Shown: positions 14,477 through 29,700 of the stretch, piece after piece
Position numbering within the stretch: the first letter of the stretch is position 1
Layout of the letters: the number at the start of each line of letters is the position of its first letter
From: Lamellibrachia columna
Taxonomy: Eukaryota; Annelida; Polychaeta; Sabellida; Siboglinidae
Assembly (NCBI GenBank): GCA_963662155.1
Contig: OY759267.1
Location: 18,126,561 to 18,190,560 of the forward strand
Reading direction: 5' to 3'
Length of the DNA stretch: 64,000 nucleotides
The notes under the pieces: generated by a model
Database searches by the model: none
What the model was told of the DNA's origin: nothing
What the model saw: only the letters and a program-made list of their open reading frames with translations
Program-made: the position numbers and the translations under genes

Positions 14477-17400
14477 GCAATCAACAATGCAAGCCAGATG
14501 TGAAGATATGAAAAGGCCAAATGAATTACGTTTATTAAGAGTATGCCTAATGGCACATTATTCCGATTAAGACCATGAAATGTGGACCCTGTAACATATG
14601 CCAAGCCTGTGGCTGAGCCTCATACAAAGCTGCCTGGACACAATGCTCCCAGAGCCCACATTTCGACATAGCAATACAGTACATATAGTAATATTCCTAC
14701 AACACAAGACAATTCATGGCATCATCACCAGAAGATAAAATGTATATTTTATCAGGTTTATCGAAAAAATATAAAAAAGTTTATTATTATATTTTATTGT
14801 AAGCACCTGTGTTTACTGCAGGAAGCTCCCGGCCTACGCCACGTCCACTGCGGCAACGAAAGACAACACGTCATGTGACCACCACTGCCGCGGTGACCAC
14901 ACCGAAACCTCTCTATGGTAGGAGATACAAAATACAGCTTCCTGTCTGGATGTAGCGACGCAGGGGGTCAGTCACTGGTCTTGTCATTTAAGTCTCTGCT
15001 TGCTGCAAAGTTTGCCAAAAACTCAAGTAATAATACTTGTAGTTTTTATGTTGTGTGTGGCTTTTATATGCATGGGTTTGAATTTGTGATTGTAAGTCAT
15101 TGTTACAAGATTGTAATGGTGTCATCAAGAGTATACCTAAATATTTGTTTATGAACGAGAAATATATTATGTTGGGATTAGTCCAGGATCATGTGGTAAT
15201 CTATGAAGTTTGCAATATTTAGTCATTATTTTATTAATAGATGTGCGTTATCTTGTGTACTGTAGTTGCATTGGTTGATTTGTATTATCTTGGTGTGTTA
15301 TAGGCGTGTTGGGTGACTTCTGCCACGTGAAGGACGACTGTATTGTGGCCAACAGTTACTGTAAGTCGGGCATCTGTATGTGTGAGGATCAGTACGAAGC
15401 CAGCAGAAACAACCGAGCCTGCAGAGGTATGCCACTGTCTTCTCATCATGTCTACCCATTTAATGACCTTTGCCGTCTTAATTAAGTGTGTGAATTGTTA
15501 ATTGCATCTTTGGTGGCTGTTACAGGGATTATGATCCTGTCTGTCTGCTGTTAATCCATTTAATCTTGATGCATGGTATTTCCAAAGGTGTTTCCACTGG
15601 TTTCTTGTTAGTGGTAACATAACAATTAAGATTAATTAAGAAAATTAATATTAAACATCACAACTCTGTTTAATACAAGGCTTCTAACCTAGCGTTTTGG
15701 TGGACAGCATTAAACCGTCTCTGTATTTCTGTATATAAGTCATCAGTTTTTTAAATCCCTTTACCTTTTGTCGGAATAAATTATGTGTGTAACTTTATTT
15801 CATTTGGCCTGTGTCATTGGGTTATGTATGTCAACAGTTTGTCACTGTTTTATATGGAAGAAGGATTGTGCTTTTGCTTGTCGTACTAAGCGAAGGCTGA
15901 GCTTCACATTAGAACAAACTCACAGTGAGATGCTTACCTGCATACTACTTTTAAAGGGTGCTTCACGTTGGCAGATACCCTTGATGATGCTTTGATAATA
16001 ATGTATTTTTACTGCACCTGTTGCTTGAACGTGTATCACTTGAGCTATTAGATGCATATATTAAATGTCAATACTGGCACCCTTCTTTGACGTATTTTTC
16101 TTTCTAGATATTGAAAGGAATAATTGCTGTGCTTACAGTGTGTTTAAGATACTTGCAAAAACAGTGATTAACAAGTTTGTGCAAACTAGTAAAAAATATA
16201 TATTATATTTTAAACTAGACTGATATTTTTAAATTGGAGGTTTCTGTTGTTCTTTGCTGCTTCATTCAGTATTGAATAGTATTTATACACTTGTAATGCC
16301 GACTGTTGTTCTATATGTATCATAAAATATGTCTTGCTTTTGAACACTGCCGCAGACATAATTGGTGTCATAGGTAAACTGCAGCCAGTGCAATGTTACA
16401 AGTTGCTATGTGTGGCTAGAGACGGCCTCGGTTCTCTTAGGCGCCCATGTCTTATGTACACACATAAAAACGCCTCCAGTCGATTATCTGTATTATTGAT
16501 TGTATCATTTTCGTTTTAATATAAGTATGATAATTAATCATTCATAATTGTGTTAGTTAAATTGGCAATAGTTATGCTCTCACTTTTATTATTTCTTCCT
16601 GACTATTTTTTATCAGGCCATAGAGTACGAGCACATAATGCCTGATCAGATAAAATCTTTAGGATTGTTTCTGAATAAATAGTTAACGTTTTTTATTGAA
16701 AGCCTAAAGCGGTTGTCAGACCTATCACTGGAGGAGCTTTTATGTTGACAACGTTTTCTGTCCGAAGAAATAACAGTGTGCTTCTATCAACATGCTTTGT
16801 AGTTATGTATGTTATTTACCTGGATGTTGCGTTGTTTCTGGTCGCCATGTCTTTATGTCTTCTGTTCTAAATTGGATTTCAGAAATCGTTTTCACTACGT
16901 TAACTCCTGATTTTGATCTGGTGACAAGTAAGTCTGGTGTGGACAGAGACCAATCCTCGCGTGCCCACTCTCCTGAAACAATTTGTTTGCATTAACACTC
17001 TCAGACTCAACGGTTTTCTTTTAGACGGATTTAAACAAAGTCTTTCATCGGGTTCGATGCACGAATTGCGTCAGCTGATAAAAGCTTTGTCTAAATATAT
17101 ACGCGCGTGTGTGTGTGTGTTTGTCTATGTGGAAAGTGTGCTTAGACTTCTCTCTACTACTTGCTGATGTCTTCTGGTGAAGGGCCCCTGAACTCATCAA
17201 CCAAGTATTATTACTAACTCGAAAAGTACAAAAATGTGTCGGTTCGATCTAGATGGATTAGAGATAATAATGAACAAATCAGCGAATTTGGAACAGATGC
17301 CACATTTGATGAAAAATATTATTTAAAGTTAAAACTGCTGCACGTAGTTTGGCTGCAATACAAAACTGACGACTCATTTCACTGCTGTGCCCAAAAAATT

Positions 17401-20400
17401 TAACTTCAATGGATATCTTTTAATATAACTATTCTGTGTGAAAATTAATTGAAACGATTGGTGGTTTTTGTGATTTAAAATGTTCAATATTCTGCTGATT
17501 CACTGGATGCTGACATATGTTTGTATGCCTCTCTTGCAGGACTAGCTGAGCATGGGTCGCATGAGTCTGATGTCTACTAAGTAGCGCTAACTGTGATTGT
17601 GTTGTGCCTTATGCTCGCTGGCTGTTGCTATGTGGCTGACGTACAGCTGCTGCTTGGCGTTGTGTATATATGACAGCCTGGTCTTGTTTCAGAATTTGAC
17701 CCCTATAATGCCATGTTAGGAGACCAAGGGGGTGAGTGATAATACGAGAGAGCCTTCATACCTGGAGCACACACAAACGCACTGTTAAAAAATTGACCCG
17801 CACAAAGCTTCATGCACCAAATACTGTAGCTGCACATGTACGAAAACCTTGATAGAGACTCAACATTCACGGCGATTGTTTTCTTGAATCCATTTCGTTT
17901 TATTCACAATGATTTTGCACCGGGTTATATTCTGAGTTCACGGTGTACTGGGATTCACTCACAAGTCTTTCTAGCACCCCCACGCCCACACAACGGCTTC
18001 GATTCCATCCACACTTCCGCATGATTGTAGGCACGTTGTGAGAAAAAACACAACTCGTGTTAATGTGCAATAATAACATAGCAGAGGTTTTTCAATTAAT
18101 ACACTCCTAGAAATAGTGCGTCTGGGGATTAGTAGTTTGTAACACGACCCTAGAGGAAGATTTTGTGTCCTTATTCACCATTTGATGCATGGCGTGTGGT
18201 AGATAATTCAGTAAGACCATTTGTGTGCACCTAGCTGGCTTCCTTTCTCTATGTGTGGTTGGGTGGAATTCTGTCCTTTGATATTCAGGATGTGGCAATA
18301 ATGTTTTCTGTTTCAATTGTATAAATTTTCTTCAAGCAACCTGAAGATTGAATTATAGCAGATTTTAAACAAGTAATTAAAATAGTTGTCACAATTGTGG
18401 TTATGTTTAAAGTTGAAGTAATAACATACAGAATATTAATTTATGTGTGGGACAATATGTAATTATGTATTAATTATGATAAATTGAATAACAAATTAAG
18501 GCTATGTTGTTACTTGAATGCAGTCTTGTTTGCTTTTTTATATTATGAGGAATAATAAACGTAATTTAGAATACAATATGCAACAACATAAAGTATGAAT
18601 ATACCATATTTGAACAAAGACAAACTGGTTATGATTACATATTAAAAGTGCACTTATTTAGTGGAAAATTATATGCTTCGCAAACTGATTTTGACAGTTG
18701 TATTTATTATACTAGATTACCACTGAGCAATATGACTTTTTTGTAATCTATTCATATTCTGGTTTATTACAGCAATGATGCCAGAAAACACTACCCCTGG
18801 TGAGTTGTATGTGAACTAAAATGTAAACATTTTCAGCTGAAGTATTTTTATAAACCAGTGGCTCAGTGTGAGTATAGGTTTTTTTTAAAGTTTACTGTTG
18901 AATAGAAGATGGTGGATAGTATTGTCTATAGAATTGTAACATCATTAGATCAAATAACACATCAGCGGCATGCCATGAAGTTTTCATTCGCCTGAGATAA
19001 TGTAACATTTTAATGCTATTTTTATTATTTTGTAGCACTTTTTTATAATAAAAAAATATGCTTTGGGCAAGACTGCCACCTCGGGAATTAAAGGTTGTCC
19101 TCATTAATCAGTCAGCTGATTGATCAGTCAGTTATAATATGAATAAATGGCAAAATTTATTTAAAATAAATAATCTTTACTGCTTGGATACAATTTTTAC
19201 TTGTAGATTGCCATTCTGTTGGATACTATAATAATGCATTGCTGAAAAGTAGCCATGTACAATGTCGTGACGTACTAGTTCAGATATAAGCACACGCAAA
19301 ATAGTTTTGTGGGCGTGGTGGCATAGTGGTTAGAACATCGGACTCTCATTCAAGAGAACCCGTGTTCAAATCCTCTTGCTGCCATATCGAAGCTTTGGCA
19401 ATTTCGTTCACCCCACGTTGTATTAGTTCATAAATAAATGAGAACCTGGCTACAGACAGGATGTGTGAACAAATAGTCTTTGTGCAGTAATTGCAGCATG
19501 GCTGAATGCTTCCCAGAGAAGTAGCGTTGGCGTTGGAATGAACAGGTCTGCCAGGGGTGAAATGTAAAATGCCCTGAACAGTCCCAAGGACTGGATACGA
19601 ACTATATAAGAATGTACCTTTAAGAACACACCTTTACTTTTTTTAAATAGATGGAATTGCTTTGTAGTGCCGCTCCTGAGGTATACAGTTCCATCATTCT
19701 CCGGTCATTCCTACATCGAACTGAAGAAACTAAGCAATGTCAACCGAGAGGTTGCCATAGAGATGAAGTTCAGCACAAACAACAATGACGGGATCCTTCT
19801 GTATAGCGCTCAGCTGAAGGCTGGCCAGGGAGACTTTATTTCTCTCGCCATACAGAACGGTCATGTAATATTCAGGTACTTGTACGGTTTATGTTTTGTA
19901 AGACTGGTCCAAAATATTTGCATTGTGTTGAGTCCTGATGATAGTTTTAAGGTCAACCAGAAGTGTATTTTTATCGCATTCTTATCAGACACTTGCAAAT
20001 TAACTTCTTTAACAACAGCTTACTGTCTTTTACCTTGAAGAACAACTGAATGTTTTTTAAATTCTGTTTCTCGTAGACAGAATGTATGTATGTTTTTGCG
20101 TTGAGATCTCTTCAGGTCAAATAGAGTAGACTAATTATGTTATAAGAATGTAAAATCACAACATTTGGTGTTGAATTAATAAAAATTTTTTTATTTAAAT
20201 TATACTTTCATTTATGTGCAGTATTGGCCATATGTATTTGAACACATAAGAGCAGTAATTCTGAGCTGTCCAAAAACCATATATATATATATATATATAT
20301 ATATCTTTAACTATAATATCATACATTTATTATTTTTATGATTGCGTGTATTTTGCACCTATGAACGTGCTTGTCCTGAATACATGCCGGTTTATTCATT

Positions 20401-23400
20401 TTAGTAATAATAATAATTAACCTACAATTTTTTTAATCTTAGTTTCGACCTTGGAAGTGGTGCATTGACCTTGAAGTCCAAGGAGACAGTGACCTTGAAC
20501 CAAATTCACCGGGTGAAGGCGCAGCGCTTTGGGAAGGAGGGCCTGTTGAAGTTGGACGATGAGACCGAAGTGGTTGGAATGAGCTCTGGATCCCTGAAAT
20601 CCCTCAACCTTGCCCAGCCGGTCTACCTGGGCTACGTGCCTGACATCAACAAGGAGTAAGTTTCCTTGTTTGTATATTTTTACTCTTACTTGAAATTATT
20701 ACTCTATTACTCAAATGTTTTGTATGTGTTTTGTATGTTAGTCTTAGATTAGATCTTCTCACCAGATGGCGCTAGTAGAAAAGCTTTAAAAAGTTGACTA
20801 ATCTGCAGCTAATTGTAACGGACCAATGCTTGAACTCGGATGGAAGATAAAATATGGTTAAATTGAGCAACAAGTAAAAATTGCTGGATATTATTTATGC
20901 ACAATTTTGTAAAAAATCTTTTCTGGATTTTACTGCCAGTGATGAATGGGGGTACAAATTGTATTTTAAAATAGTATATAATATAATAATATCAAATATA
21001 ATATAATAAATATATAATAAATAAAATAAGTCAGTCTGTTGTTGTTATTTTGGTTATTTTTTAGTATAATCGGCTAGTATTAAATGTGTGTTTGGTACTA
21101 TGAAATCAGCTCTTGGTCTAATGAGATATAATGTTTACAGAAAATAGCCTTTAAAATTTTGTTTTACCAACGCTGTGTTCATAATATTGATCTCATCCAA
21201 TTGTTGTTTGCCACCAGTGTCATCAGAGATGTGGGTACGGAAGCTGGCCTTGTTGGCTGCATCATCTCACTGAAGATGGGAATGAGCAAGACCATCAAAG
21301 ACTACAATCTCATCTACCCGGATTCAGGCGACATCACTCGCATCGTTGATATTGGTACACATCGCTACAACTTTACAGTTTTATGACCAGATATACTTTG
21401 TGTGCATTGCGTGATTGTTTACATATATTTTTCTGTCTCTGTTTTGTATATATAAATGTGTGTGTCATATTTTGAAACAAGGAGATTCATTCATTTATGA
21501 CAACTTATTAAAATGTAAATTTCTGAAGAAAACAATTATAAGTGTCATTTTGACATTCAAATAACTGCCTGCATTTGTCTAAGGCAGTACATAAATTATA
21601 CCTGGTCTTGTATTTTATTTGTTGCTTGTTTAGTTCTGTAGTTGGTGGCGTTTGCATTGCTTTTATAACTATACTGCCATTACTGGTCAAAAAGTAGATG
21701 TAAGGGTGTTTGAATCATTAACACAAGTGTTTGATAAAGTCTGAACAAAAGTGTTGCTTAAAATACCAACAATATTTAAGTTTTGTGGTTTCCCTTAAAT
21801 TACTTTTCACATAATTGGAATGCAATGGAATATAATTAACTAATCCTGATGCGTTACTGTATGACAATAAAAGAAATTAAATAGATATGTTTTGTGTATA
21901 AAGAAATTACTTATAAATGAACTCAGAATTGAGATACATCGCATTTATTTTATCATAATAATAATGACCTTTATGTTAATCTTTAAGAAGTAATATAGAC
22001 GCTATTGAGGTTATATCTTGGGGATTTAAATTCTGTGGCTAGCATAGCTTTAAAACCAACTGCAGTGCTTACTAACATTAAATGTGGGTGTGTTTTTACT
22101 TTCTCAATAACAATGCTTGGCAAGACAGAACCCTTATTCTTTGAAAACTTGTTGGACTAACACTGACAACATAATTGGACAAACACTGGCCATGTGACCA
22201 CCATGACCTCTAAATGACATTGACATGAGTGAAGTGCGTTGTTGTAGCTGATTGCGTTGATAATCCGTGCCGTAGTCTTCCGTGTAACAACGGTGGCACT
22301 TGCATTGTTACTGGGCGGACTGACTTTATGTGCCAATGTCTCGACGAATACACAGGTGTGTGTGCCTCACCTGTGTCTAACGTCTGCATGCATGCATGTC
22401 AAGCCACGCATGCACTCTTGTCTGCATGAGTGCATGTCCAGCCATGCACACACTCCTATCTACATGCATGCATTTGCAGCCATGCAAACACTCCTGTCTA
22501 CATGCATGCATGTCCAGCCATGCAAACTCCTGTCTACATGCATGCATGTCCAGCCATGCACACTCCTGTCTACATGCATGCATGTCCAGCCGTGCACACA
22601 CTGCTGTCTACATGCATGCATGTCCAGCCATGCAAACTCCTGTCTACATGCATGCATGTCCAGCCATGCACACTCCTGTCTACATGCATGCATGTCCAGC
22701 CGTGCACACACTGCTGTCTACATGCATGCATGACCAGCCATGCAAACACTGCTGTCTACATGCATGCATGTGCAGACATGCAAGCACTCCTGTCTACTTG
22801 CATGCATGTCCAGCCGTGCACACTCCTGTCTACATGCATGCATGTCCAGCCGTGCAAACAATCCTGTCTACATGCATGCATGTGCAGCCATGCAAGCACT
22901 CCTGTCTACATGCATGCATGTCCAGCCATGCACACACTGCTGTCTACATGCATGCATGTCCAGCCGTGCAAACAATCCTGTCTACATACGTGCATGTCCA
23001 GCCATGCACACAATCCTGTCCACATGCATGCATGTCCAGCCGTGCACGCACTGCTATTTACATGCATGCTTGTCCAGCAGTGCACACACTCCTGTCTACA
23101 TGCATGCATGTCCAGCCGTGTATGCACTCCTGTCTACATGCATGCATGTCTAGCCATGCACGCACTCCTGTCTACATGCATGCATGTCCAGCTGTGCACG
23201 CACTGCTGTTTCATTGCCTTCTACTGCTCCCTACTTGAACTCAACATATCAACATGCGTCAATTATCTGTTTTTAGTTTCCTTGCATGCATGCATGCATG
23301 TGTGTGTGTGCATGCGTGCATTTTTGTTGATTACTTTTTAAATACTCAAAACTATGCACCACTGAAACAAGACACAAAATCAAACACTGTCTTCAACTTT

Positions 23401-26400
23401 TACTGTAACATGTTATGCAAGTACAGATAAATCATTAGAAGTTTAATTGTTATGGATTATTATTACCGATATGAATGAATAATTGCAGGTAATCAGTGTG
23501 AGAGCAGGGACTCGTCAGTTGATCCTTGCCGTGAGAACCCTTGCGAGGCGAGTGGCACCTGTATCGCCCTACCAGAGGGCGAATACTTTTGTTCCTGTCC
23601 ACCAGAGCGCACTGGTGACATGTGCGAGCGAGGTAAGCAACCTTTCATCATTACTCCTTGAATATGACTTGGGAGTAATATTTACTGTTCCTGTATATGC
23701 AGATATACAAAGTGTGGTTTGTTCAAACAAACTATGCAATGATAAACGCAGAATTGAGAGTGCCAGATTTTAGTATTACTGTGCAGTAAACAATTAACCA
23801 ATGATTCTGATTGGAAATATTTGGGACAAATACCTCTACTGAATTATTTAATTGTTAAAAATGGGTTATGAATCAAAATAAATAAATCAATTTGTGCCTG
23901 TGCCAATGTAGTGCTGAAATGCATGCATGCAATTATTATTATTTATAATATCAGTGATAGTTATTAACTAAGTATAAGTAACTGTATATAACTGTCATGG
24001 TGGCCTGTACGCCAGCTATGTTTCATATCTTAGTGCAGGTCTCCATGGATCAATCAACATTTTAGTCGCAGTTGTCATATATTACAACTGTATTCTTATG
24101 TTCATGGTTTGATCTTAATAAATCCCCTCCCTCCCTCCCACTCTCCCTCCCTCCCTCCCTCCCTACGACATGCTAGTTCGTTTGTTTGAAATCATTCGAC
24201 AAACTGTTAAATTATTTTCAACTGGACCCAGTTGAAATTCAACAAAAAAGCAAAAGTAGCTCCTTGTATATACATAACAATGACATAAGGCTTTCCTTTT
24301 CACAAGTTACCCAATCTAATGATTAATATCAATTCTTTTGATGATCTTAACAAAAGCATGTATTCTTTTATTGAACTGACTGCACATATTACTTAAACTA
24401 TTCACAAACTACAGATCTGAACATCGTTGAACTTGATTCGCTGTGGGCTAAATGAGCAAGGAGGGAGGTTGAAGTCAACATGTATTTGATTGTAGCAGCC
24501 ATCTTGGATGTGACAGTGCCGCAGTTCAAGGGCAATTCGTACCTGCAGCTCAAGGTCAACAGTCATGTAGGTCGTTCCCTTGGATACGAGATCTGGTTCC
24601 TTGCCACACAACTAGACGGTAGGTTGTGAATTACATTTAATTATCCCAGCAGTACTTAATTAAGTTACAATGATCCATTGTAGTGCGTATTTGATGTAGT
24701 TTCCTGATTCAACAATTGTATGATTGTTTTCATCGGATAATTTTGCATTAATTTATTTGTCTATAGAGCTAACTGTATGCTTGGTATTATGAACCATTTT
24801 TGTGTATTATAGTGATAACATATAACACTATACTGAGAGTTCTACTAATTATATGCTAAATAACAAACATTGAGAGAGTGCTGTCTTTAAATATTTTTAT
24901 TTGATAAGTGTAAATTAATAAATTCTCCCCGATACTTGTGATCTGGTCCACACACACACAAGCACAGATTAATCCTAAATTAAATGTTACAGAGCTTACG
25001 AGGCAACTTGTGATAAGATTTTAGGGGATTTAACAAGATTTAACAAGATTGCCATCCCAAACAACAAGTTCCAGATGGCAAGTGGACAAGGAAGACATTG
25101 GCTTATCGAGAGTCCAACAATTTTCTCATCTATGTGTAGCCCGCCCTTATCAGATATCTGTCAATTCTATTTTTAAACATATTCACACTACTAGCATTAA
25201 CACAATCATTTGGCAGTTTGTTCCATTCAATGATCACCCTCTGTGAGAAAGAGTACTTTCTCATGTCCAACCTACACTGCTCCTTAACTTATGCTGCTTT
25301 GTGTCCTCTGGTTCTACTGCCTTCTTTAAGTTTGAAGAACATATTCCTGTCAACATCCTCATAACCATTCACTATTTTAAACACTTCTATTTGGTCTCCT
25401 CTTAGTCTCCTGGTCTCTAGTGTTGTAAAACCACATTGTAATAAGCAGCTTTCGTAACTAATGTCTCTCAATTCTGGAATCATTTTAGTTGCTCTTCGTT
25501 GTATTCTTTCTAGCTTGTCTATGTCCTTTTTACGATACGGCCTCCTACAATACAGGATGCAGTGCAAACTTGGAATAAACATTCAGTTTTGCAGTAACTA
25601 AATTATAGCATATATATTTATGTTTACTATGTACTGCTTGGGTCTGCGTTAACTTTGTTATAAGTCAAGTCAACTATCTTGTGTTTATTGATAGGTGTGC
25701 TGCTGTACAGCAGCCAGGAAATGGACAAAGTTGCCTCCAACAAAGGAGACTTCCTTGCATTGAATCTGGTCAAAGGTTACCTTCAGTTCACCTTTGACCT
25801 TGGCAGTGGTATCGCCAACATCACGTGAGTGACACATTAGAATTTTTTGACCGAAGCACAAATACTTTGATGCAAGGCAGATTTCCAGTGAAACCTAGCA
25901 GATTTTGTAGATTCATAGATGGCGACACTTGATTGGAATAGGAATATTATTGGCCAATTTACCAAAGAAAAATGTTATGCCAAATGCTTTATGTATAATT
26001 TCAAGTCAAAAATGTGGATGTCAACAAAACAGTGGCAGGCCTGAGTATTGTTTGAGAAGTCCTGATGCGATACATTTACTAAAGTTGTAAATTTTATTTG
26101 TTACAGGAGCAACGAACGCATTCCTCTCAACGTTTGGCACCAGGTGGAGATTACACGCACCAACACACATGGCACGATGGTCATAAATGGTGGTGAACCA
26201 CTAAAAGGACAATCCAAGGTCAGGCAGTTTTTTAATCGGCGAAGCTACAACTGTAGGATGAGATGTTTGTGAAACACAAAATGCCAAAACTTGTCTTGTC
26301 TTGTCTTGGGTTTGTTCTTTTGTCGAGGAATAATCACAGGCTGACTATACTTTGGCACTGTCTCACTGCAGCAAAGTGTAAGATAAATATTTCTGGAGGG

Positions 26401-26678
26401 ATATGATGTGGTCAATTCCTCTAAATATTTGTGTTTATTTTAAATATACTTCTTCCTCGTCACGACCACAACACATATATGTGTTTAATTTATGTGCACC
26501 TGCCAACAACCTGCCTGTCTGTTTTGTTGCAGGGTACATTAAAGGAGCTCAACTTGCCAAAGAATATATTTGTTGGCGGTTACACGGGAGTCTACAAGCC
26601 CAAGTCTGGGGTGACAACTGGACTGCGCGGAGCCGTTCAACGAGTGAGTGCGCAGTGTGGCTCTGTAATGACACGCCT

Positions 26679-26717
<39 letters not shown>

Positions 26718-29700
26718 CACACATGCTACTCAATGATCCATTCATCTCCATTACTGGTGACATCTGCGATAAATCACTACTACTGATTCATGGCATAGTT
26801 GGTGTGGGTGTAACTACTGATGTATTGCTGTAGTCAGTGTGACGGTACAATACTGTCGATATTAAATTTAACTAACGATAATTATCGTCGGTAGTACATT
26901 GAACTATCGGTAGTAATGATAGTTGGCAAAATAATTCAGTAGGGCTACTTATGTCACTGTGATACTCTTTGTAAACATGCTTTTTAAACTTTATTTGTTA
27001 ATTTTACTTATGATTATCCTAACATCAACAATCGTCAATCAGTGCAGCGTCAGTCCTGGTTTAACCATTTTTTGAAACAACTGCCTCCAAGGCCAAACAA
27101 TCACTCCACTCATCAATTAGGGTTTAGAAATGCTTTCTGGGCTATACGCTATTCCATGATACTATCACAATAGTTATGGAACTATCGCATTACTATTGCA
27201 ATAGTCAAACTAGCCCCATTAATCACTCCTAGTAGTTGGTAAATCAATCACTAGATGTCACTACTGTCACTTATGCCATTACTAATACTAGCCCTTCACT
27301 GAAACTTTACTCTGTGGTTTTACTTTACAATGTTCTTTGGTGTAGCCCAAAATACTTCTGACATAAAATATTTTCTATGAATTTGATGTATTTATTGCAG
27401 ACTTTTTGCTCAGATCTGTGACATAATTCCTATATTATCATGTATAATATACACCCCTACTTTTTAGCATCAACCCCCAATTTCCCCACTTCCAATAGTT
27501 TAGTTGAAGCACGGTTTAGAGTGTCCGTTTGCCAAGTGTACCTTTTTGGTCCAAGTAGCGTCGCGTTGGCAACGCTGTTGCATTAGTGTCTTCTGTGTTC
27601 TGTTGAGCAGCTTATACTATCACTCGCCCTGCTGTGCAATTTGGATTGCAAAAGTGCGCAAAAACTATTTTTTTTTTAGAGATTATATGTTTTTTGTATG
27701 TGGAATGATTGAATGAATGCATTGACATAGAAAAAAAATGAGGTATTAATTGTCATTTAGCAACGTAGATAATTTAGGCCAACATAAAGTTCCTGATTAC
27801 TGCGTATTTGGTCTGACCAAAAAAATGCATATTATACATGGAAAATTATGATAGTTTAAACAGTGAAATAATGCTGTAATCTATTGGTTTATTGTGTACA
27901 GATCTACGAGAATGGCCAATTGCTTGAGGGTCTGGTTAAGCAGTCACTGTCCACTAGAAACATTGACCAGTACCTTGGTCCACCATGTCCTGAAGGCAAT
28001 GGCCCATGCAAGAACAACGGCAAATGTTTGCCGTATTTAAATGACTTCATCTGTGACTGTCCGAGTGGCTTTGCTGGCAACACGTGTGAGGCAGCTGGTA
28101 AGTGGGGCAACTTCACACAGCACCTGAGTGCAGTGCTGAACAAATATACCGTGTACACCCCCTTTTTTAATCAACAGGATCCATAATTATTGTAATTTAA
28201 CTAGTGTGGAACAAGTGAAAAGTGTCACCACCTGGTGTTAAACTGTTGGCACCACTTTTCAGTTGTTCTACACAAGTCACCAAATGACACCACTAGTGTT
28301 AAACAGTTACCTAATTGTTAGTGTTCGCTTATAAGAACAGATTCCTTGACATTTTCCATGGTAAAAAAATTTTTCAAGCCCACTTATTAGGTTGAATACG
28401 GTAAATGTTTTATGGGGTCTTTTTAGTTTGTTAATCTGGGTTGTGTTGGCCAGATATAAATTGTGCAGTTATCTTATGGGAGCCACAAGTTTTAACCATG
28501 AACTTTTGAGCCCCATTATGTTTGTATTTTATTAAAATACAGTGGTTTTAGGTTTCATTTGAAATGCAAAATTCACAAAAAATTCAGCGTATATGAATGT
28601 TGAAAGTCATGGATGTGATTTTATGAAATCATTATCAAATTGAACCCTGGAGGATACTGGTACATAACTGTATCAACAATTGTAAAATAAAATATTAAAT
28701 TATAGGCTTTTCGTGTAAGCATATACTTAGTAATGGATTTGCTGAATTGTTTCGCTCCTTGGTTTCAGCAGTAGCCTCGAGACAGAGCACAAACAGACCA
28801 GTGTCGTTCAATGGTCGCATCCACTACAAATACCCCAACAGGGTCACAAAAAGGTCAGTTTATTCAGGTTAGGAAAGAACAGTACTTAGTTAATTATTAA
28901 TTAATCGTGACAGTTTACCAAATATGCTGGAATAATAACAATTTAAATTTCTTCTTGCTTGGTGGACATCAAAGTTTTAAGATATTGAATGGTTATGAAA
29001 TGGTTATGAAATGGTTATAATAGATGTATTTTTTTCACTTCAGTAACGTTAATGAAGGAACACTAGATCAGAAAGTACTCATTCTCACAAAGGACGATAA
29101 ATGAATAGGACAAATTATTTACTGATTGCGTAAATGCTAGCAGCATGAATACATTTTAAAACAAAATTTCCAAATATGGGCGGGTTACATATAGATGAAT
29201 AATTGTTGGACTCTAGATAAACCAATGACTTCCTTGTCCACTTGCCATTTCAGTTTTTTCTGCTTTTGGTGGCAATCTTGTTAAATCTATAATAGCACAA
29301 ATCAGTATAATGTTCACAAACTAGACATCCAACTGTAGTTTGGTTCCTTTTTCAACTGTACCTCAGCACCATGATCAGAGGAATCTACTAGTTACATTTC
29401 CCCACAAAAAACATTCAACAGCTTTCTCTGCCTTACAGACAACGTGGTCAGAAAACTAACAAGTTTGAGCTGAAGTTCCGCACCGAATCACTAGATGGAC
29501 TCTTGTTGCTGCAACACAAGTCGAACAATCTGCTTGGCGACTACCTCGCAGTCGCCCTCAACGACGGCTATGTTGAGGTTACCTATAACCTCGGCAAAGA
29601 AAGCCCAACCAAACTGTTGGTAATTAGGTCACAGATGAAGGTCAATGACGGAAAATGGCACAAACTACTCTTCAACAGGTAAGAAGCCACAGACGTTAGT

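Noticed and set aside
19651..19667. Earlier acceptor for the first LG1 exon (aaatag|ATGG)
   Set aside because: It brings an in-frame TAG before LG1; the AG at 19667 gives the conserved start.
22257..23341. Several long Cys/His-rich frames on both strands
   Set aside because: They follow the 35/38-bp minisatellite in different frames and have no independent support.
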